Shown here: positions 1-9,255 of the stretch, in pieces
Numbering within the stretch: position 1 is the first letter of the stretch
Layout: each line of letters begins with the position of its first letter
Assembly: GCF_002159975.1 (NCBI RefSeq)
Contig: NZ_NFJR01000010.1
Location: forward strand, 1-64,000
Length of the DNA stretch: 64,000 bases
DNA from: Barnesiella sp. An22
Lineage (GTDB): Bacteria > Bacteroidota > Bacteroidia > Bacteroidales > Barnesiellaceae
Reading direction: 5' to 3'
Translations under genes and position numbers: made by a program
The notes under the pieces: model-generated
Seen by the model: the letters and a program-made list of their open reading frames with translations, nothing else
Told to the model about the DNA's origin: nothing
Database searches by the model: none

Positions 1-51
1 TCGTCTTTCCGAGTCAGGTCTTTTCGGCCCTTTCTCGCGGCGAAAGTGATG

Positions 52-84
52 CAAAGATACACCCTTTTTCTTTTCCCTTCCAAA
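52..84 (-). promoter_or_regulatory. Bacteroidales-type promoter reading out of the window to the left
   Basis: On the minus strand TATCTTTG (59 down to 52) matches the TAnnTTTG -7 element, and TTTG (84 down to 81) lies 21 bp upstream at the -33 position. Transcription would start near position 47 and leave the window, so a minus-strand gene or RNA probably begins just outside. The rest of 1-251 is T-rich with small hairpins (126-142 and 176-194) but no gene. No clear intrinsic terminator for the 252-737 gene was seen. Confidence 0.6.
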
Positions 85-251
85 TTTTTCAGCAACTTTT
101 TTTTCAAAATTTTTTCAAGGATGCCATCAATCGCCTATTGATCTGCACCTTACAAAAAATTTTTTTTTGAAGGTTTTTGCCAGCTCCCGGCAAACAGCCG
201 AACATATCCCTACCCTTTTTCCCTCTACTTATAGAGTATAGAGTGCAAGAG

Positions 252-737
252 TCAGTCGACTTTTTTCTGTTTACCACTAAACTCCTGGATGTCGAGGCGG
301 ATGATTTCGGTCCGATGAAACGATTTCTCGGCATACTTCAACCCGACTTCCTTATCGTCGGGCGAATACTTATCCAAGAAAAGCCGGAGGGCATGTCGAC
401 GCTCATCGGCCGTGAGTCCGATTTGTGCCCGACACTTGACAACTATACTCTCGTAGCCGGTCGTAAACTTGCCGGACACGACATGCGTGCGACCTACGAC
501 ACAAAACGAGGCCTCGCGATGCAGCTTGATGCTGTTGAGTTTTTTCCCTTCGGGAGCACAGTGCAAATAGATGTGGTCGTGCCCATCCCACACATAATTG
601 ATGGGGATGCCATAGGGGTTACCCTGGAGATCGACCAGAGAAAGAAGCCCATACTCGCCTTTCTGCAAGAGCTCCCAGGCACGAGGTTCGTCGAGCAAGC
701 GATCTTGCCGACGGACCATGGTGTTGTCGTAAATCAT
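252..737 (-). CDS. Pyridoxamine 5'-phosphate oxidase-like flavin-binding (Nim-type) protein
   Basis: 161 residues, usual length for the split-barrel FMN-binding proteins of the NimA/pyridoxamine-phosphate-oxidase-like group. Seen in the sequence: an N-terminal arm followed by GEYGLLSL, then NPYGIPINYVWDG and IYLHCAPEGKKLNSI, the usual core strands and the helix start that contact FMN phosphate. Members bind FMN or a related cofactor and are usually annotated as pyridoxamine oxidase family or nitroimidazole-resistance-like proteins; the actual substrate cannot be told from sequence. It is the last gene of a minus-strand run, 15 nt after the coiled-coil gene. A nitroreductase or resistance role would be inference only. 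Confidence 0.85.
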   Translation of the reverse strand: MIYDNTMVRRQDRLLDEPRAWELLQKGEYGLLSLVDLQGNPYGIPINYVWDGHDHIYLHCAPEGKKLNSIKLHREASFCVVGRTHVVSGKFTTGYESIVVKCRAQIGLTADERRHALRLFLDKYSPDDKEVGLKYAEKSFHRTEIIRLDIQEFSGKQKKVD

Positions 738-752
738 CTGTTTGCCGTATTA

Positions 753-2627
753 TTACCAAAGGGTCATTTGCGAAGGGTCGACCTGATGCGACTTCTTTTG
801 CTCCATCGCAGCCTGCTCTTCGGCTTCGCGTCTCTTCTTCTCTTCTTCCTTGCGCTTGGCAATCATCTCGGGGGTATCGGGCCGAGTAGGTATCAGCCAA
901 TTATCGCCAAAGCTGTCGAGCCCCGGAAAATCGTCGTCGACAGAGTCGACCTCGACCTTCTCGGGCGCTTTGGGCTTGCGCCGGGATTTCCTGGCAGGTT
1001 TCGGCTTCTCGACCGGCTGTGCAGGCTCCTCCTCGGGCTCGGGTTCCGACTCTTGCCGGGGAGCTTCGGGCTGTTCCGGTTGCACAGGTGTATCGGATTG
1101 CGGAGCCGTCTCCAGCAACGATTCGGGTACAGACTCGGCCGGCTGCTCGGAAACCGGTTCTACTGCGGGGACAGGTTCAACCTCGGGCTCATCGCTTTGC
1201 GGAGTATCGAAACTGATTACCGTAGGCTCTGGTTTCTCCACAACAGGCGGTACATCGACTGTCGGCACTGGCTTTTCCTCGAGGAGCTTTGCCGCCTGAA
1301 GGGCCTCCATCTGCGACAACAGCTCCTGACGCTGGTTGCGCAAGGCTGCTACCAGAGCATTGGCACTCTCCAAATCGGCTTTCAAGGTATCGAGTTCGCT
1401 CTGTCGAGTTGCAGCCTCCTGGGCCCGACTCTCCAGCCGCTCGTTGCGCTGCGCCATCTCGCCCAGCCGGGTTTGCAACCGGGCATTTGCCTCGCCCAAC
1501 TCCTGTACGGTTTTGGAGAGTTGCGCTATACGGTCGTCTTTCGAGGCTTTGACCTGCTCAAACTGCTTGAGCTTGGCCTCGACTTCGTCGACCACCTTCA
1601 GGCCATTGCGCGCTTCGGTTAAATCGGCTTCGAGGACCTCTATCTGTTTGGTCTGTTGAGCTATCATCTCGTCTTGCCGGGCCAACTCTTTGCGAACCGT
1701 CTCGAGTTGAGCCTTCGCCTCCTGTTCCTTTTCTCGGGCTTCGGCCAGGTCGGCTTCGAGCGTCTCTATCTGTTTGACCAACTGAGCCATCTTCTCTTCC
1801 TGACGGGCCAATTCTTCGCGAGCCTTCTCGAGCTGAACCGTCGCCTCCTGCTCCTTTTCTCGGGCTTCGGCCAAATCGACTTGAGCCTGCTGCAAATCGT
1901 TGCGGAGCTGCTCGGCTTCGGCCGAATTGCCGGTCTGTTTCTTCAGCTCTTCTCTCAACTGGGCCACCTCGGCATAGGCAGCGTCGACCTCTTCCTGATG
2001 GACGGTCGAGACCTTCAGCTTATTGACCAGACTCTTGTTCTCGAGATCGAACTGCTCGCGCTCGGCTTCGAGTGTGGCGATACGGGCCTCCAGCTCGTGC
2101 ACCTTGTCGGTCACGGCGCGTTTCTGCCGCTCGGCACTCAACTGAGCGCTCTGCATGGCATTGCGCTGCTCCTCGAGCTCCTTCACCTTGACCCGAGCCT
2201 CCTCGACCTCCTTCGTCAACGCCTTGTGCTTGTTCTCCCACTTGCGGACAACCCACTCGCGAGAACGGGCATTGACATCGGCCACGAACTTTTTGAACGG
2301 CTCGTCGAGCTGCTCGAAGAGGTATTTTTTCTCGGCATCCTTATCGAGAGCGGCCACGACATACTCGGGCAACGAGCGGTTGAGCATCTCGACCATCACC
2401 TCGAGCATGGTATCGGGCAACTGTATTTCGCCCGACTCTTCGGACCGGAGCACCTCGGTATTATGCGACGGCTCTGCCGGAGCGGCCGACTCGGCGTGCT
2501 CACCTTGCGACTCCCGCTCACGAACACAAGCATTCGTAATGTTTTCGGCCGTATAGGGCTGCGACTCCATTTCATCGTCTTCGCCAGAGAAGCCCAAGGC
2601 TCTCCCCATTTTCTTAAATATCGACAT
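753..2627 (-). CDS. Long coiled-coil protein with acidic proline-rich C-terminus, function unknown
   Basis: 624 residues. A short N-terminal section is followed by roughly 300 residues of uninterrupted coiled coil (about 120-430) rich in Glu, Gln, Leu and Lys. Blocks such as DLAEAREKEQEA recur, showing internal duplication. After that comes a Pro/Glu/Val-rich, probably disordered stretch and a basic stretch near residue 555. No signal peptide or membrane segment is visible, so it is probably a cytoplasmic scaffold or structural protein. It starts 3 nt after the stop of the receiver/PEP-synthase-like gene, so the two are very likely co-transcribed and may act together. I do not recognise a named family. 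Confidence 0.8.
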   Translation of the reverse strand: MSIFKKMGRALGFSGEDDEMESQPYTAENITNACVRERESQGEHAESAAPAEPSHNTEVLRSEESGEIQLPDTMLEVMVEMLNRSLPEYVVAALDKDAEKKYLFEQLDEPFKKFVADVNARSREWVVRKWENKHKALTKEVEEARVKVKELEEQRNAMQSAQLSAERQKRAVTDKVHELEARIATLEAEREQFDLENKSLVNKLKVSTVHQEEVDAAYAEVAQLREELKKQTGNSAEAEQLRNDLQQAQVDLAEAREKEQEATVQLEKAREELARQEEKMAQLVKQIETLEADLAEAREKEQEAKAQLETVRKELARQDEMIAQQTKQIEVLEADLTEARNGLKVVDEVEAKLKQFEQVKASKDDRIAQLSKTVQELGEANARLQTRLGEMAQRNERLESRAQEAATRQSELDTLKADLESANALVAALRNQRQELLSQMEALQAAKLLEEKPVPTVDVPPVVEKPEPTVISFDTPQSDEPEVEPVPAVEPVSEQPAESVPESLLETAPQSDTPVQPEQPEAPRQESEPEPEEEPAQPVEKPKPARKSRRKPKAPEKVEVDSVDDDFPGLDSFGDNWLIPTRPDTPEMIAKRKEEEKKRREAEEQAAMEQKKSHQVDPSQMTLW

Positions 2628-2630
2628 AAC

Positions 2631-5615
2631 TTATTCTTCTTTTTTATTTTCATTCAGGTCCAGACCCGGTTTCGTGACCAGCCCCTTGCCCTTTCGTCCG
2701 TTAATCTCTATCAATACAGGTTTCTCAAACTCCACTATTCTCAAAGATGCCGATTCGTACACCGCCGGCAGACTGTCGAGATAGGCCTCGTCGTAATAGC
2801 CATCGCCGGCAAACGAGTTGACTGTGAAATAGCCCACCCCAAACGAGGTGAGATTCTGGAAGAAGTGAGTGCCTTGACTCGGTTCTATCCGATAGTTATC
2901 TAGCGCCGACTCGACAATGAGCCGTGCCGACGAGATGTGGGGCCACTTGACCGGAATACCCAGCGACGAGTCGCTCGAGCCCCACCGGCCAGGACCTATC
3001 AAGATGTAATACTCTTCCCGCTCGGTAAAGGTACGATTTATTTTCTCGATTTCTCTTGCTATATTGACATTATTTGAAGCCTTGAAGTTTTGCGACTTCA
3101 CATACACGATATGACGCACGTTGTCCATGATGCCGTGCCCCAGAGCGGTATTGCTCTTCAAAATGGTCTTTTCGTCGGGTACATCCATCACGTTGTCGTT
3201 GAGCATCTCCTTCATGTCGACAATAGGCCGTATCTGCAACCAATAGACCGTACCCGGATTCCCGCTCGTACCGAGCAGTCCGGCAAACTCGATTTCGACC
3301 GGACGTCCCATCTCGCGACTGCCCACCGTGAGCATCGTATCGAGAATGGGTGCCAACGGAAAAGCATTGTGCTTGAGTATATTGGCGAAGGTAACCACCT
3401 TGCGGCCACCCTCGTAATAGCCGTCTCGAATAATCTGGTCCATCGGGTCGTAAGTCGAAACCATCAGCCGCAGCGAGTTATCCTTCTCGGCATCGCGCAC
3501 CGAGAGTTTGAGCAGATTGAAGCCGTCGTCAATCGAGAAATTCTTTTCGCTCCGCTTCATGTCCAGCGCATAAAAGCGAGTCTGTGTATCGCGCAGCGCC
3601 AGGTCGAGGGTGCTGGTTTGCAATATCTTGTTAGGGTGCCGGGGCGAGAAGCGCAGACTGCGGCCGCCGTCGACAATGTATTTGCCCAGACCGACAGCCA
3701 AATCGACCACGCCATCCTCGGCCTTCTCGTCGTTGATGGGATAGTAGTTGATCGAGCGCCCTACCCCGGCAAACGACGGGTAATAGCGGTCGCCATACTG
3801 GTTGCCCACCACCTCTTGCAAAATGATGGCCATCTTCTCCTGGTCGATGACGTTGGAGGTGGCCGTCATATAGGCCTTGCTGTCGGCATAGAATACCGAG
3901 GCGTAGACGGCTTTCACGGCGTCGAGCACCAGCCGCAGCATCTCCTCCTTGTCGTCGAGAGCCGGAATCATGTAGGTCGAATAGATGCCGGCGAAGGGTT
4001 GATAGTGCGAATCTTCGAGCAGGCTCGACGAACGCACGGCAATAGGTTTGCCCACCACGTCGAAGAAGGCCAGCAGGTCGGGCTTCAGCTCGTCGGGGAG
4101 CTTAGCCTTGAGAAACTGCTCCAGAATCTCTTCGTCGGGTATATCGGAGAGCGCCACCTGATAGAGGTTGTTGCTCTCCATAAAGGTGTCGAATATATCG
4201 GTACAGAGCACCACGGTCTTGGGCACCGTCACATTCACCCCCTCGATGTCGTCGAAGATGGGGTTTCGCTTGATCATGGCGTCGATAAAGGCCAGACCAC
4301 GCCCCTTACCACCCAACGATCCTTCGCCGATGCGGGCAAAGTTGGAGTACTTGTCGAAACGGTCGCGCTTGAAGATGGCCACGACCCCCCGGTTCTTCAT
4401 CTTGCGGTACTGCACGATGGCGTCGAAGATGAGCTGCCTAATTTCGGAAATCTCGCTCAGGTCGGTAATGCGGCGCGGCTGCAACGCCTCGGCCATAGGG
4501 AATATGGCCCGCGAATAGAGCCAGCGCGATATGTGGTTGCGCGACGCGTGGTAGTAGAGCGACTCGTCGGGGATGATGTCGATATTGTCCTGCAGGTCCT
4601 TGAGATTCTTGATGGTGACAATCGGTTCGCCCGTGTGGGGGTTGATAAAGGTGAAGTCGCCAAAACCGAAATTTTTCAGAATCGTCTTCCGCAAATCGAC
4701 CGGCAGTTTCTTGGAGTTCTTGTCGAGGAACGAGGCGTTCAGCCGAATGGCATCCTTGTGGTTCTCCCACTCCGACGACTCGATAATGAGCGGCAGATAG
4801 GGGTCGCACGAGCGCACATAGGAGCAGAACTTGATGCCGGCCTTCTTGTCTTTCACCCCGGCCCGGATAAACGACACGTCGGAGATGATGCCCAGCATAT
4901 TGCCCGAGTATTTCTCGTAAATCTGCATGGCCTCCTCGTAGGTACGGGCCAGCATCACCTTGGGGCGCCCCCGCATGCGCAACATGCGCTCGTGCTCGTT
5001 CAGCGCCTCGGTCGAGAATATCTGCGACTGCTTCAGCACAAAGTTATAGAGGTGGGGCAATATGGAGGAGTAGAACCGGATGGAGTCCTCGACCAGCAGG
5101 ATGAGCTGCACCCCCACCGAGGTGATGTCGACCTCGGCATTCATCTTGTCTTCGATGAGCTTGATGATAGCCACCAGCAGGTCTACGTTGCCCAACCAGC
5201 TGAACACGTAGTCAACACCGCTCAGGTCTTCCTTGGCAATGCGCCTCGACACCTCGTGAGAGAAGGGGGTGAGCACCACAATAGGTATATAAGGATAGAG
5301 GCGCTTCATGGCCTTGGCCTGGGTGAAGGTCTCGGAACAGTCGACCCCCGGCATGGTAATGATGAGGTCGTAGCGCTTCATGGCCAGCTCTTCGAAGGCC
5401 TCTTCGTTGGTCGTCACCTGCTTCACCCGCGGGGGAGAACTCAGGTTCAGCGACACATATTCGAAGTAAATCTGCTCTTCGACCCGCCCGTCTTCCTCCA
5501 TGATAAAGGCGTCGTAACGGCTCGCAACAAGTAAGACATTGAAGACCCTTTTTTGCATTAAGTTAGCAAAAGAGGTATCTTTCAAGTATAATTGATTTAT
5601 ATTTGGCCGATTCAT
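2631..5615 (-). CDS. Tandem receiver-like domains fused to a PEP-synthase N-terminal (ATP-grasp) domain
   Basis: 994 residues, cytoplasmic. Residues about 25-150 and 165-310 resemble two response-regulator receiver folds; the second keeps LLVEDS and IISD, while the first lacks a clear acceptor Asp. From about residue 430 comes the nucleotide-binding domain of PEP synthase/pyruvate phosphate dikinase: GGKGRG near 435, AVRSSSLLED near 527, and QIRPI near 793. The phosphohistidine swivel domain and the PEP/pyruvate TIM barrel of true PEP synthase are absent; about 200 residues of other sequence follow instead. It therefore cannot make PEP in the standard way and is better seen as an ATP-dependent phosphotransferase of unknown target. 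It heads a three-gene operon with the coiled-coil and Nim-like genes. Confidence 0.8.
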   Translation of the reverse strand: MNRPNINQLYLKDTSFANLMQKRVFNVLLVASRYDAFIMEEDGRVEEQIYFEYVSLNLSSPPRVKQVTTNEEAFEELAMKRYDLIITMPGVDCSETFTQAKAMKRLYPYIPIVVLTPFSHEVSRRIAKEDLSGVDYVFSWLGNVDLLVAIIKLIEDKMNAEVDITSVGVQLILLVEDSIRFYSSILPHLYNFVLKQSQIFSTEALNEHERMLRMRGRPKVMLARTYEEAMQIYEKYSGNMLGIISDVSFIRAGVKDKKAGIKFCSYVRSCDPYLPLIIESSEWENHKDAIRLNASFLDKNSKKLPVDLRKTILKNFGFGDFTFINPHTGEPIVTIKNLKDLQDNIDIIPDESLYYHASRNHISRWLYSRAIFPMAEALQPRRITDLSEISEIRQLIFDAIVQYRKMKNRGVVAIFKRDRFDKYSNFARIGEGSLGGKGRGLAFIDAMIKRNPIFDDIEGVNVTVPKTVVLCTDIFDTFMESNNLYQVALSDIPDEEILEQFLKAKLPDELKPDLLAFFDVVGKPIAVRSSSLLEDSHYQPFAGIYSTYMIPALDDKEEMLRLVLDAVKAVYASVFYADSKAYMTATSNVIDQEKMAIILQEVVGNQYGDRYYPSFAGVGRSINYYPINDEKAEDGVVDLAVGLGKYIVDGGRSLRFSPRHPNKILQTSTLDLALRDTQTRFYALDMKRSEKNFSIDDGFNLLKLSVRDAEKDNSLRLMVSTYDPMDQIIRDGYYEGGRKVVTFANILKHNAFPLAPILDTMLTVGSREMGRPVEIEFAGLLGTSGNPGTVYWLQIRPIVDMKEMLNDNVMDVPDEKTILKSNTALGHGIMDNVRHIVYVKSQNFKASNNVNIAREIEKINRTFTEREEYYILIGPGRWGSSDSSLGIPVKWPHISSARLIVESALDNYRIEPSQGTHFFQNLTSFGVGYFTVNSFAGDGYYDEAYLDSLPAVYESASLRIVEFEKPVLIEINGRKGKGLVTKPGLDLNENKKEE

Positions 5616-5675
5616 TGTTCTATTGTCGATTTTGGCTTACAAAATGCCATTCCACTTTTTTACGATTTAATTGTT

Positions 5676-5683
5676 CAAAAGTA
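5676..5683 (-). promoter_or_regulatory. -7 promoter element for the receiver/PEP-synthase-like operon
   Basis: TACTTTTG on the minus strand fits TAnnTTTG and lies about 60 nt upstream of the start at 5615. A convincing -33 TTG at the right distance was not found. Confidence 0.45.
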
Positions 5684-5715
5684 GTAAAAAAAATTTTTTT
5701 ATCCATAGAATTATG

Positions 5716-5723
5716 TACATTTG
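5716..5723 (+). promoter_or_regulatory. -7 promoter element for gdhA
   Basis: TACATTTG matches TAnnTTTG; the start codon is at 5794, giving a leader of about 65 nt. The leader holds AAGGAGGT at 5750-5757, an unusually good Shine-Dalgarno-like sequence for this phylum, but it is about 40 nt from the ATG. It can pair with the preceding CTCC, so it may be a small hairpin rather than a ribosome site. Confidence 0.55.
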
Positions 5724-5793
5724 CAATAAGAGAAACGAGTATCTCTCCCAAGGAGGTACCCAACCAAGAATTTAACTTAACAATATCGCGACT

Positions 5794-7128
5794 ATGAACA
5801 TCGAGCACATCATGACATCATTGGAGGCAAAGCACCCCGGTGAGTCGGAGTATTTACAAGCGGTACACGAGGTGTTACTCTCTATCGAAGAGGTATACAA
5901 CCAACACCCCGAGTTCGAAAAAGCCAAACTGATCGAGCGGCTTGTCGAACCCGACCGAATCGTTTCCTTCAAAGTACCCTGGGTAGACGATAACGGCGAC
6001 ATACAGGTAAACCTGGGCTACCGCGTACAATTCAACAATGCCATCGGCCCGTACAAAGGCGGCATTCGATTCCACGCATCGGTAAACCTCTCTATATTGA
6101 AATTCCTCGGATTCGAGCAAACTTTCAAAAATGCACTTACCACGCTGCCCATGGGCGGTGCCAAAGGTGGTTCGGACTTCAGTCCGCGCGGCAAATCCGA
6201 CGCTGAGGTCATGCGCTTCTGCCAGGCCTTCATGCTGGAGTTGTGGCGCCATCTGGGCCCCGACACCGACGTACCGGCCGGCGATATAGGCGTAGGCGGC
6301 CGCGAGGTGGGCTACATGTTCGGCATGTACAAGAAACTCACCCACGAGCACACTGGTACATTCACGGGCAAGGGCCTCGAATTCGGCGGTTCGCTCATCC
6401 GTCCCGAGGCTACCGGTTACGGAGGTCTCTACTTCGTAAAACAGATGTTGGCTACCAAGGGTATCGACATCGCCGGCAAACGCATCGCCATCAGCGGCTT
6501 CGGCAACGTGGCCTGGGGTGCTGCTTCGAAAGCTACCCAACTGGGCGCCAAGGTGGTTACCATATCGGGCCCCGACGGTTATGTATATGACCCCGACGGA
6601 ATCTCGGGCGAGAAGATCGACTACATGCTCGAGTTGCGTGCTTCGGGCGAAGACATCGTAGCTCCCTATGCCGAGAAATACGGCGTGCAATTCTTCCCCG
6701 GCAAACGTCCCTGGGAACAGAAGGTCGACATCGCATTGCCTTGCGCTACCCAGAACGAGCTTGACGAAGAGGATGCCAAGAAGCTGATCGAGAACGGCGT
6801 CATCTGCGTGGGCGAAATTTCGAACATGGGTTGCCGTCCCGAGGCTATCGACCTCTTCATCAAACACCGTATCATGTACGGTCCGGGCAAGGCTGTCAAC
6901 GCCGGCGGCGTAGCTACCTCGGGTCTGGAGATGACTCAAAACGCCATGCACATTTCGTGGACGGCCGAAGAGGTTGACCAACGCCTGCACACGATCATGA
7001 GCGACATCCACGCCCAATGCGTGAAATACGGAACCGAACCCGACGGCTACATCAACTACATGAAGGGCGCCAACATCGCCGGCTTTATGAAGGTGGCCAA
7101 AGCCATGATGGCTCAAGGTGTCATCTAA
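5794..7128 (+). CDS. gdhA: NADP-specific glutamate dehydrogenase
   Basis: 444 residues, standard for the hexameric small-subunit enzyme. It converts 2-oxoglutarate, ammonium and NADPH to glutamate, the main ammonium-assimilating step in Bacteroidales. The substrate domain shows YKGGIRFH and PMGGAKGGSDF with the catalytic lysine region near residue 122; the dinucleotide-binding domain has SGFGNVAWG; GGSLIRPEATGYG and NAGGVATSG are also present. It stands alone between a TAnnTTTG promoter and an intrinsic terminator, so it is monocistronic. Confidence 0.97.
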   Translation: MNIEHIMTSLEAKHPGESEYLQAVHEVLLSIEEVYNQHPEFEKAKLIERLVEPDRIVSFKVPWVDDNGDIQVNLGYRVQFNNAIGPYKGGIRFHASVNLSILKFLGFEQTFKNALTTLPMGGAKGGSDFSPRGKSDAEVMRFCQAFMLELWRHLGPDTDVPAGDIGVGGREVGYMFGMYKKLTHEHTGTFTGKGLEFGGSLIRPEATGYGGLYFVKQMLATKGIDIAGKRIAISGFGNVAWGAASKATQLGAKVVTISGPDGYVYDPDGISGEKIDYMLELRASGEDIVAPYAEKYGVQFFPGKRPWEQKVDIALPCATQNELDEEDAKKLIENGVICVGEISNMGCRPEAIDLFIKHRIMYGPGKAVNAGGVATSGLEMTQNAMHISWTAEEVDQRLHTIMSDIHAQCVKYGTEPDGYINYMKGANIAGFMKVAKAMMAQGVI

Positions 7129-7156
7129 TCAAGGAAACCGACAAACCTATCTATAC

Positions 7157-7194
7157 AGAGAGAGCGACCCCACACGGGGGGCCGCTCTCTTTTT
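7157..7194 (+). terminator. Intrinsic terminator of gdhA
   Basis: AGAGAGCG (7159-7166) pairs with CGCTCTCT (7183-7190), with inner C/G pairs, followed by TTTT. It lies 30 nt after the gdhA stop. The rest of 7195-7356 holds nothing convincing. Confidence 0.85.
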
Positions 7195-7356
7195 ATCTTC
7201 CTATTTTTGTTTCTGTACTTGTATTGCGCACAATGGTATCGCCACCTGCAGATAATCCGCACCGAACAGAAGCCTTGGAGACCACGCCCGTGAAACGGGG
7301 GTACCCCTCCTGCTCCATCGACCAGTGAAAGCCGACACATCGAAGCCGCAGTTCGC

Positions 7357-7740
7357 TCAGAGCACCTTCACCAAATCGAGACGGTCGTCGCGCAACCGGG
7401 CCGTAGCCCAACTGATGGAGGTGATGGTATAGAGACTGCACGGATGCACATCGTCGGCCATGTGGCGCAAATAGACGGGATTCTGAATGATGGCTTCGCC
7501 CACGGTAAGCAACCAGTTAGCCTCCAACTGCTCGCGTATGGTGCGGCAAAACTCATCCTTCTCAGATTCAAAATCGAGCGAAACGACAAAAAGCACTCCT
7601 TCACAAAAAGTGGTCAACGACACCTCGCGCTGAAATGGCAATATGTTGTCTACCCTATTGTCTATGGTCAGGTAGAGAATATGCTTGTTCAACAGAGAGC
7701 GTCTGTAACATAACTGATGTGAGAAGAATCCTTTTTTCAT
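7357..7740 (-). CDS. Small hypothetical protein at the end of the ileS-lspA operon
   Basis: 127 residues with no domain I recognise. No signal peptide or membrane segment is visible. Near the middle is a sequence like a short beta-strand (GVLFVVSLDF) followed by an amphipathic acidic helix, so a small alpha/beta fold is likely. It begins 17 nt after the DUF4296 gene on the same strand, the last cistron of the run that starts with ileS. Codon use looks normal. It is probably real, but its function is unknown. Confidence 0.6.
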   Translation of the reverse strand: MKKGFFSHQLCYRRSLLNKHILYLTIDNRVDNILPFQREVSLTTFCEGVLFVVSLDFESEKDEFCRTIREQLEANWLLTVGEAIIQNPVYLRHMADDVHPCSLYTITSISWATARLRDDRLDLVKVL

Positions 7741-7756
7741 AATTGCTAATCTGGAG

Positions 7757-8605
7757 CTATTTTTTCAAGTTTCCTAATTTTCTTATCGGTGCACGATTCC
7801 CCGACTTGTTTTCGACGGGTCGTTCGGGCAGCGACTTCTGCCCGCTTACCGCCGGAATGCGGTTGTTGTAGTGGCGCCGGATGAGCGACAGACTGTCGAC
7901 ATACATAGCCGACGGTACCGGCTGAACGGGTAACACGACATATCCGAAGAGGCGCTGCAACGAGGCCACGGAGTCGGACTGCAACGGCAGCGTGCACCAC
8001 CCCTCCCGATCGACATCGACCTGATTGTAGACAATATCGTTGTTGCTGTGCCGTATGGCCATGTAGACCTGCGGCTTCACCGCCAAACGGGGCATGAAAA
8101 GCACCTTGAACCGCAACTCGAAGTAGTCGCGAATGCGGAAGTTCTCGTCGGGCACGATTTCGAAAGCGAGCAGATTGGAGGCCTGTCGCGTATCGAATAC
8201 ATGAGCCCGCTTCTGTTTCCACACATCCACACTGTCGCCGGGTTGCGACATGGTCTGCGAGTTCTCCTCGGCCAGCAGTTTCTTGGCCTCGTCGTTCTCG
8301 GTCTGGAGCCGTTCTATCACCTGCTCGTATATCGCCATGTAATCTTCGATATGATGCCCGTACCACACCAGGTTGGTATCGAACTGCTCCTGCGTGATGC
8401 CGTGCTTCAAGAAAACCGCCTCGCGCAACTTCTTCTTGTCGGCATTGCTGCTGTACAGGTTGTAGTTCGATTCGATTACGGCCTCGGCCTTGTGCACGTC
8501 GACCAGCACATCGACCATCTTCTTTTTTCCGATTACATAGTCGGGGTCGTGACTGCAGGCAGCCAGCACGAAAAGCGCCATGACGAGATATACCAGCTTT
8601 CTCAT
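7757..8605 (-). CDS. DUF4296 lipoprotein
   Basis: 282 residues from the ATG at 8605, chosen because it gives a clean lipoprotein signal (Met-Arg-Lys, hydrophobic stretch, lipobox LAAC with Cys17) and sits 4 nt after the lspA stop. The segment about 25-110 is the DUF4296 domain common in Bacteroidales (KKMVDVLVDVHKAEA, KHGITQEQFD). The C-terminal half is beta-rich with no known fold. Cys17 is presumably lipidated and the protein membrane-anchored. Its position next to the lipoprotein signal peptidase is typical for the phylum; its role is unknown. Confidence 0.85.
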   Translation of the reverse strand: MRKLVYLVMALFVLAACSHDPDYVIGKKKMVDVLVDVHKAEAVIESNYNLYSSNADKKKLREAVFLKHGITQEQFDTNLVWYGHHIEDYMAIYEQVIERLQTENDEAKKLLAEENSQTMSQPGDSVDVWKQKRAHVFDTRQASNLLAFEIVPDENFRIRDYFELRFKVLFMPRLAVKPQVYMAIRHSNNDIVYNQVDVDREGWCTLPLQSDSVASLQRLFGYVVLPVQPVPSAMYVDSLSLIRRHYNNRIPAVSGQKSLPERPVENKSGNRAPIRKLGNLKK

Positions 8606-8609
8606 ATCG

Positions 8610-9239
8610 TTACTGCGGTTTGGCCTCCTTCTTGTGGTCGGTAGAGAGATAGCGGTGATAAAACAGAATGAGACATCCGACACCGACCGAGATGGCCGAG
8701 TCGGCTATGTTGAAGACCGGGCGGAAGAACTCGAAACGCTCCCCGCCGATCCACGGCATCCAGTCGGGCCAGTAGAAACTGAAGAGCGGGAAATAGAGCA
8801 TATCGACCACACGCCCGTAGAAGAGCCCGGCATACCCCTCGCCCGGGACAAACGAGGCCACCATCGGCGGCATGGGATTGTCGAACAACAGCCCGTAGAA
8901 CAGACAGTCGAATATGTTGCCGGCCGCTCCGGCGATAATCAGGGCCAGACAGACAATAAAGCCCGTGGGCATCTGCGGCTTGTTCTTCACCCGCCACAAG
9001 ACCCACACCAGCAACACGACAGCTACGATGCGGAACAGCGTAAGGAACAGTTTGCTACCCACCTCCATACCGAACGCCATACCGTTGTTCTCGATAAAGG
9101 CAATGTAGAACCAGTCGGTCACATGAATGGCCTGGCCTATATACATGTGGGTTTTCACCCATATCTTCACGACCTGGTCGATAATGAGTACAAGCACAAT
9201 CACCACGAGGGCAATCTGGCCTTTGGTCAATTTCTTCAT
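8610..9239 (-). CDS. lspA: Lipoprotein signal peptidase (signal peptidase II)
   Basis: 209 residues from the ATG at 9239; an upstream TTG at 9257 in the same frame is unlikely. LspA is the inner-membrane aspartyl protease that removes lipoprotein signal peptides after diacylglyceryl transfer. Four hydrophobic segments are visible. Family motifs are ENNGMAFGM, GAAGNIFD with the first catalytic Asp, and FNIADSAIS with the second. An insertion between the third and fourth membrane segments makes it somewhat longer than the E. coli enzyme, as is common in Bacteroidetes. It lies downstream of dksA behind a terminator-like hairpin and immediately before a lipoprotein gene. Confidence 0.95.
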   Translation of the reverse strand: MKKLTKGQIALVVIVLVLIIDQVVKIWVKTHMYIGQAIHVTDWFYIAFIENNGMAFGMEVGSKLFLTLFRIVAVVLLVWVLWRVKNKPQMPTGFIVCLALIIAGAAGNIFDCLFYGLLFDNPMPPMVASFVPGEGYAGLFYGRVVDMLYFPLFSFYWPDWMPWIGGERFEFFRPVFNIADSAISVGVGCLILFYHRYLSTDHKKEAKPQ

Positions 9240-9255
9240 CTTTTCTCTCTTTTTC

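Noticed and set aside
3090-5534. Long plus-strand open frame antisense to the receiver/PEP-synthase-like gene (a similar one lies antisense to ileS at 10333-13341)
   Set aside because: The translations are His/Val/Arg-rich with no domain, and the opposite strands encode well-recognised proteins; these are codon-bias shadows.
5750-5757. Shine-Dalgarno site for gdhA
   Set aside because: AAGGAGGT is about 40 nt from the ATG, too far to act directly, and can pair with the preceding CTCC.
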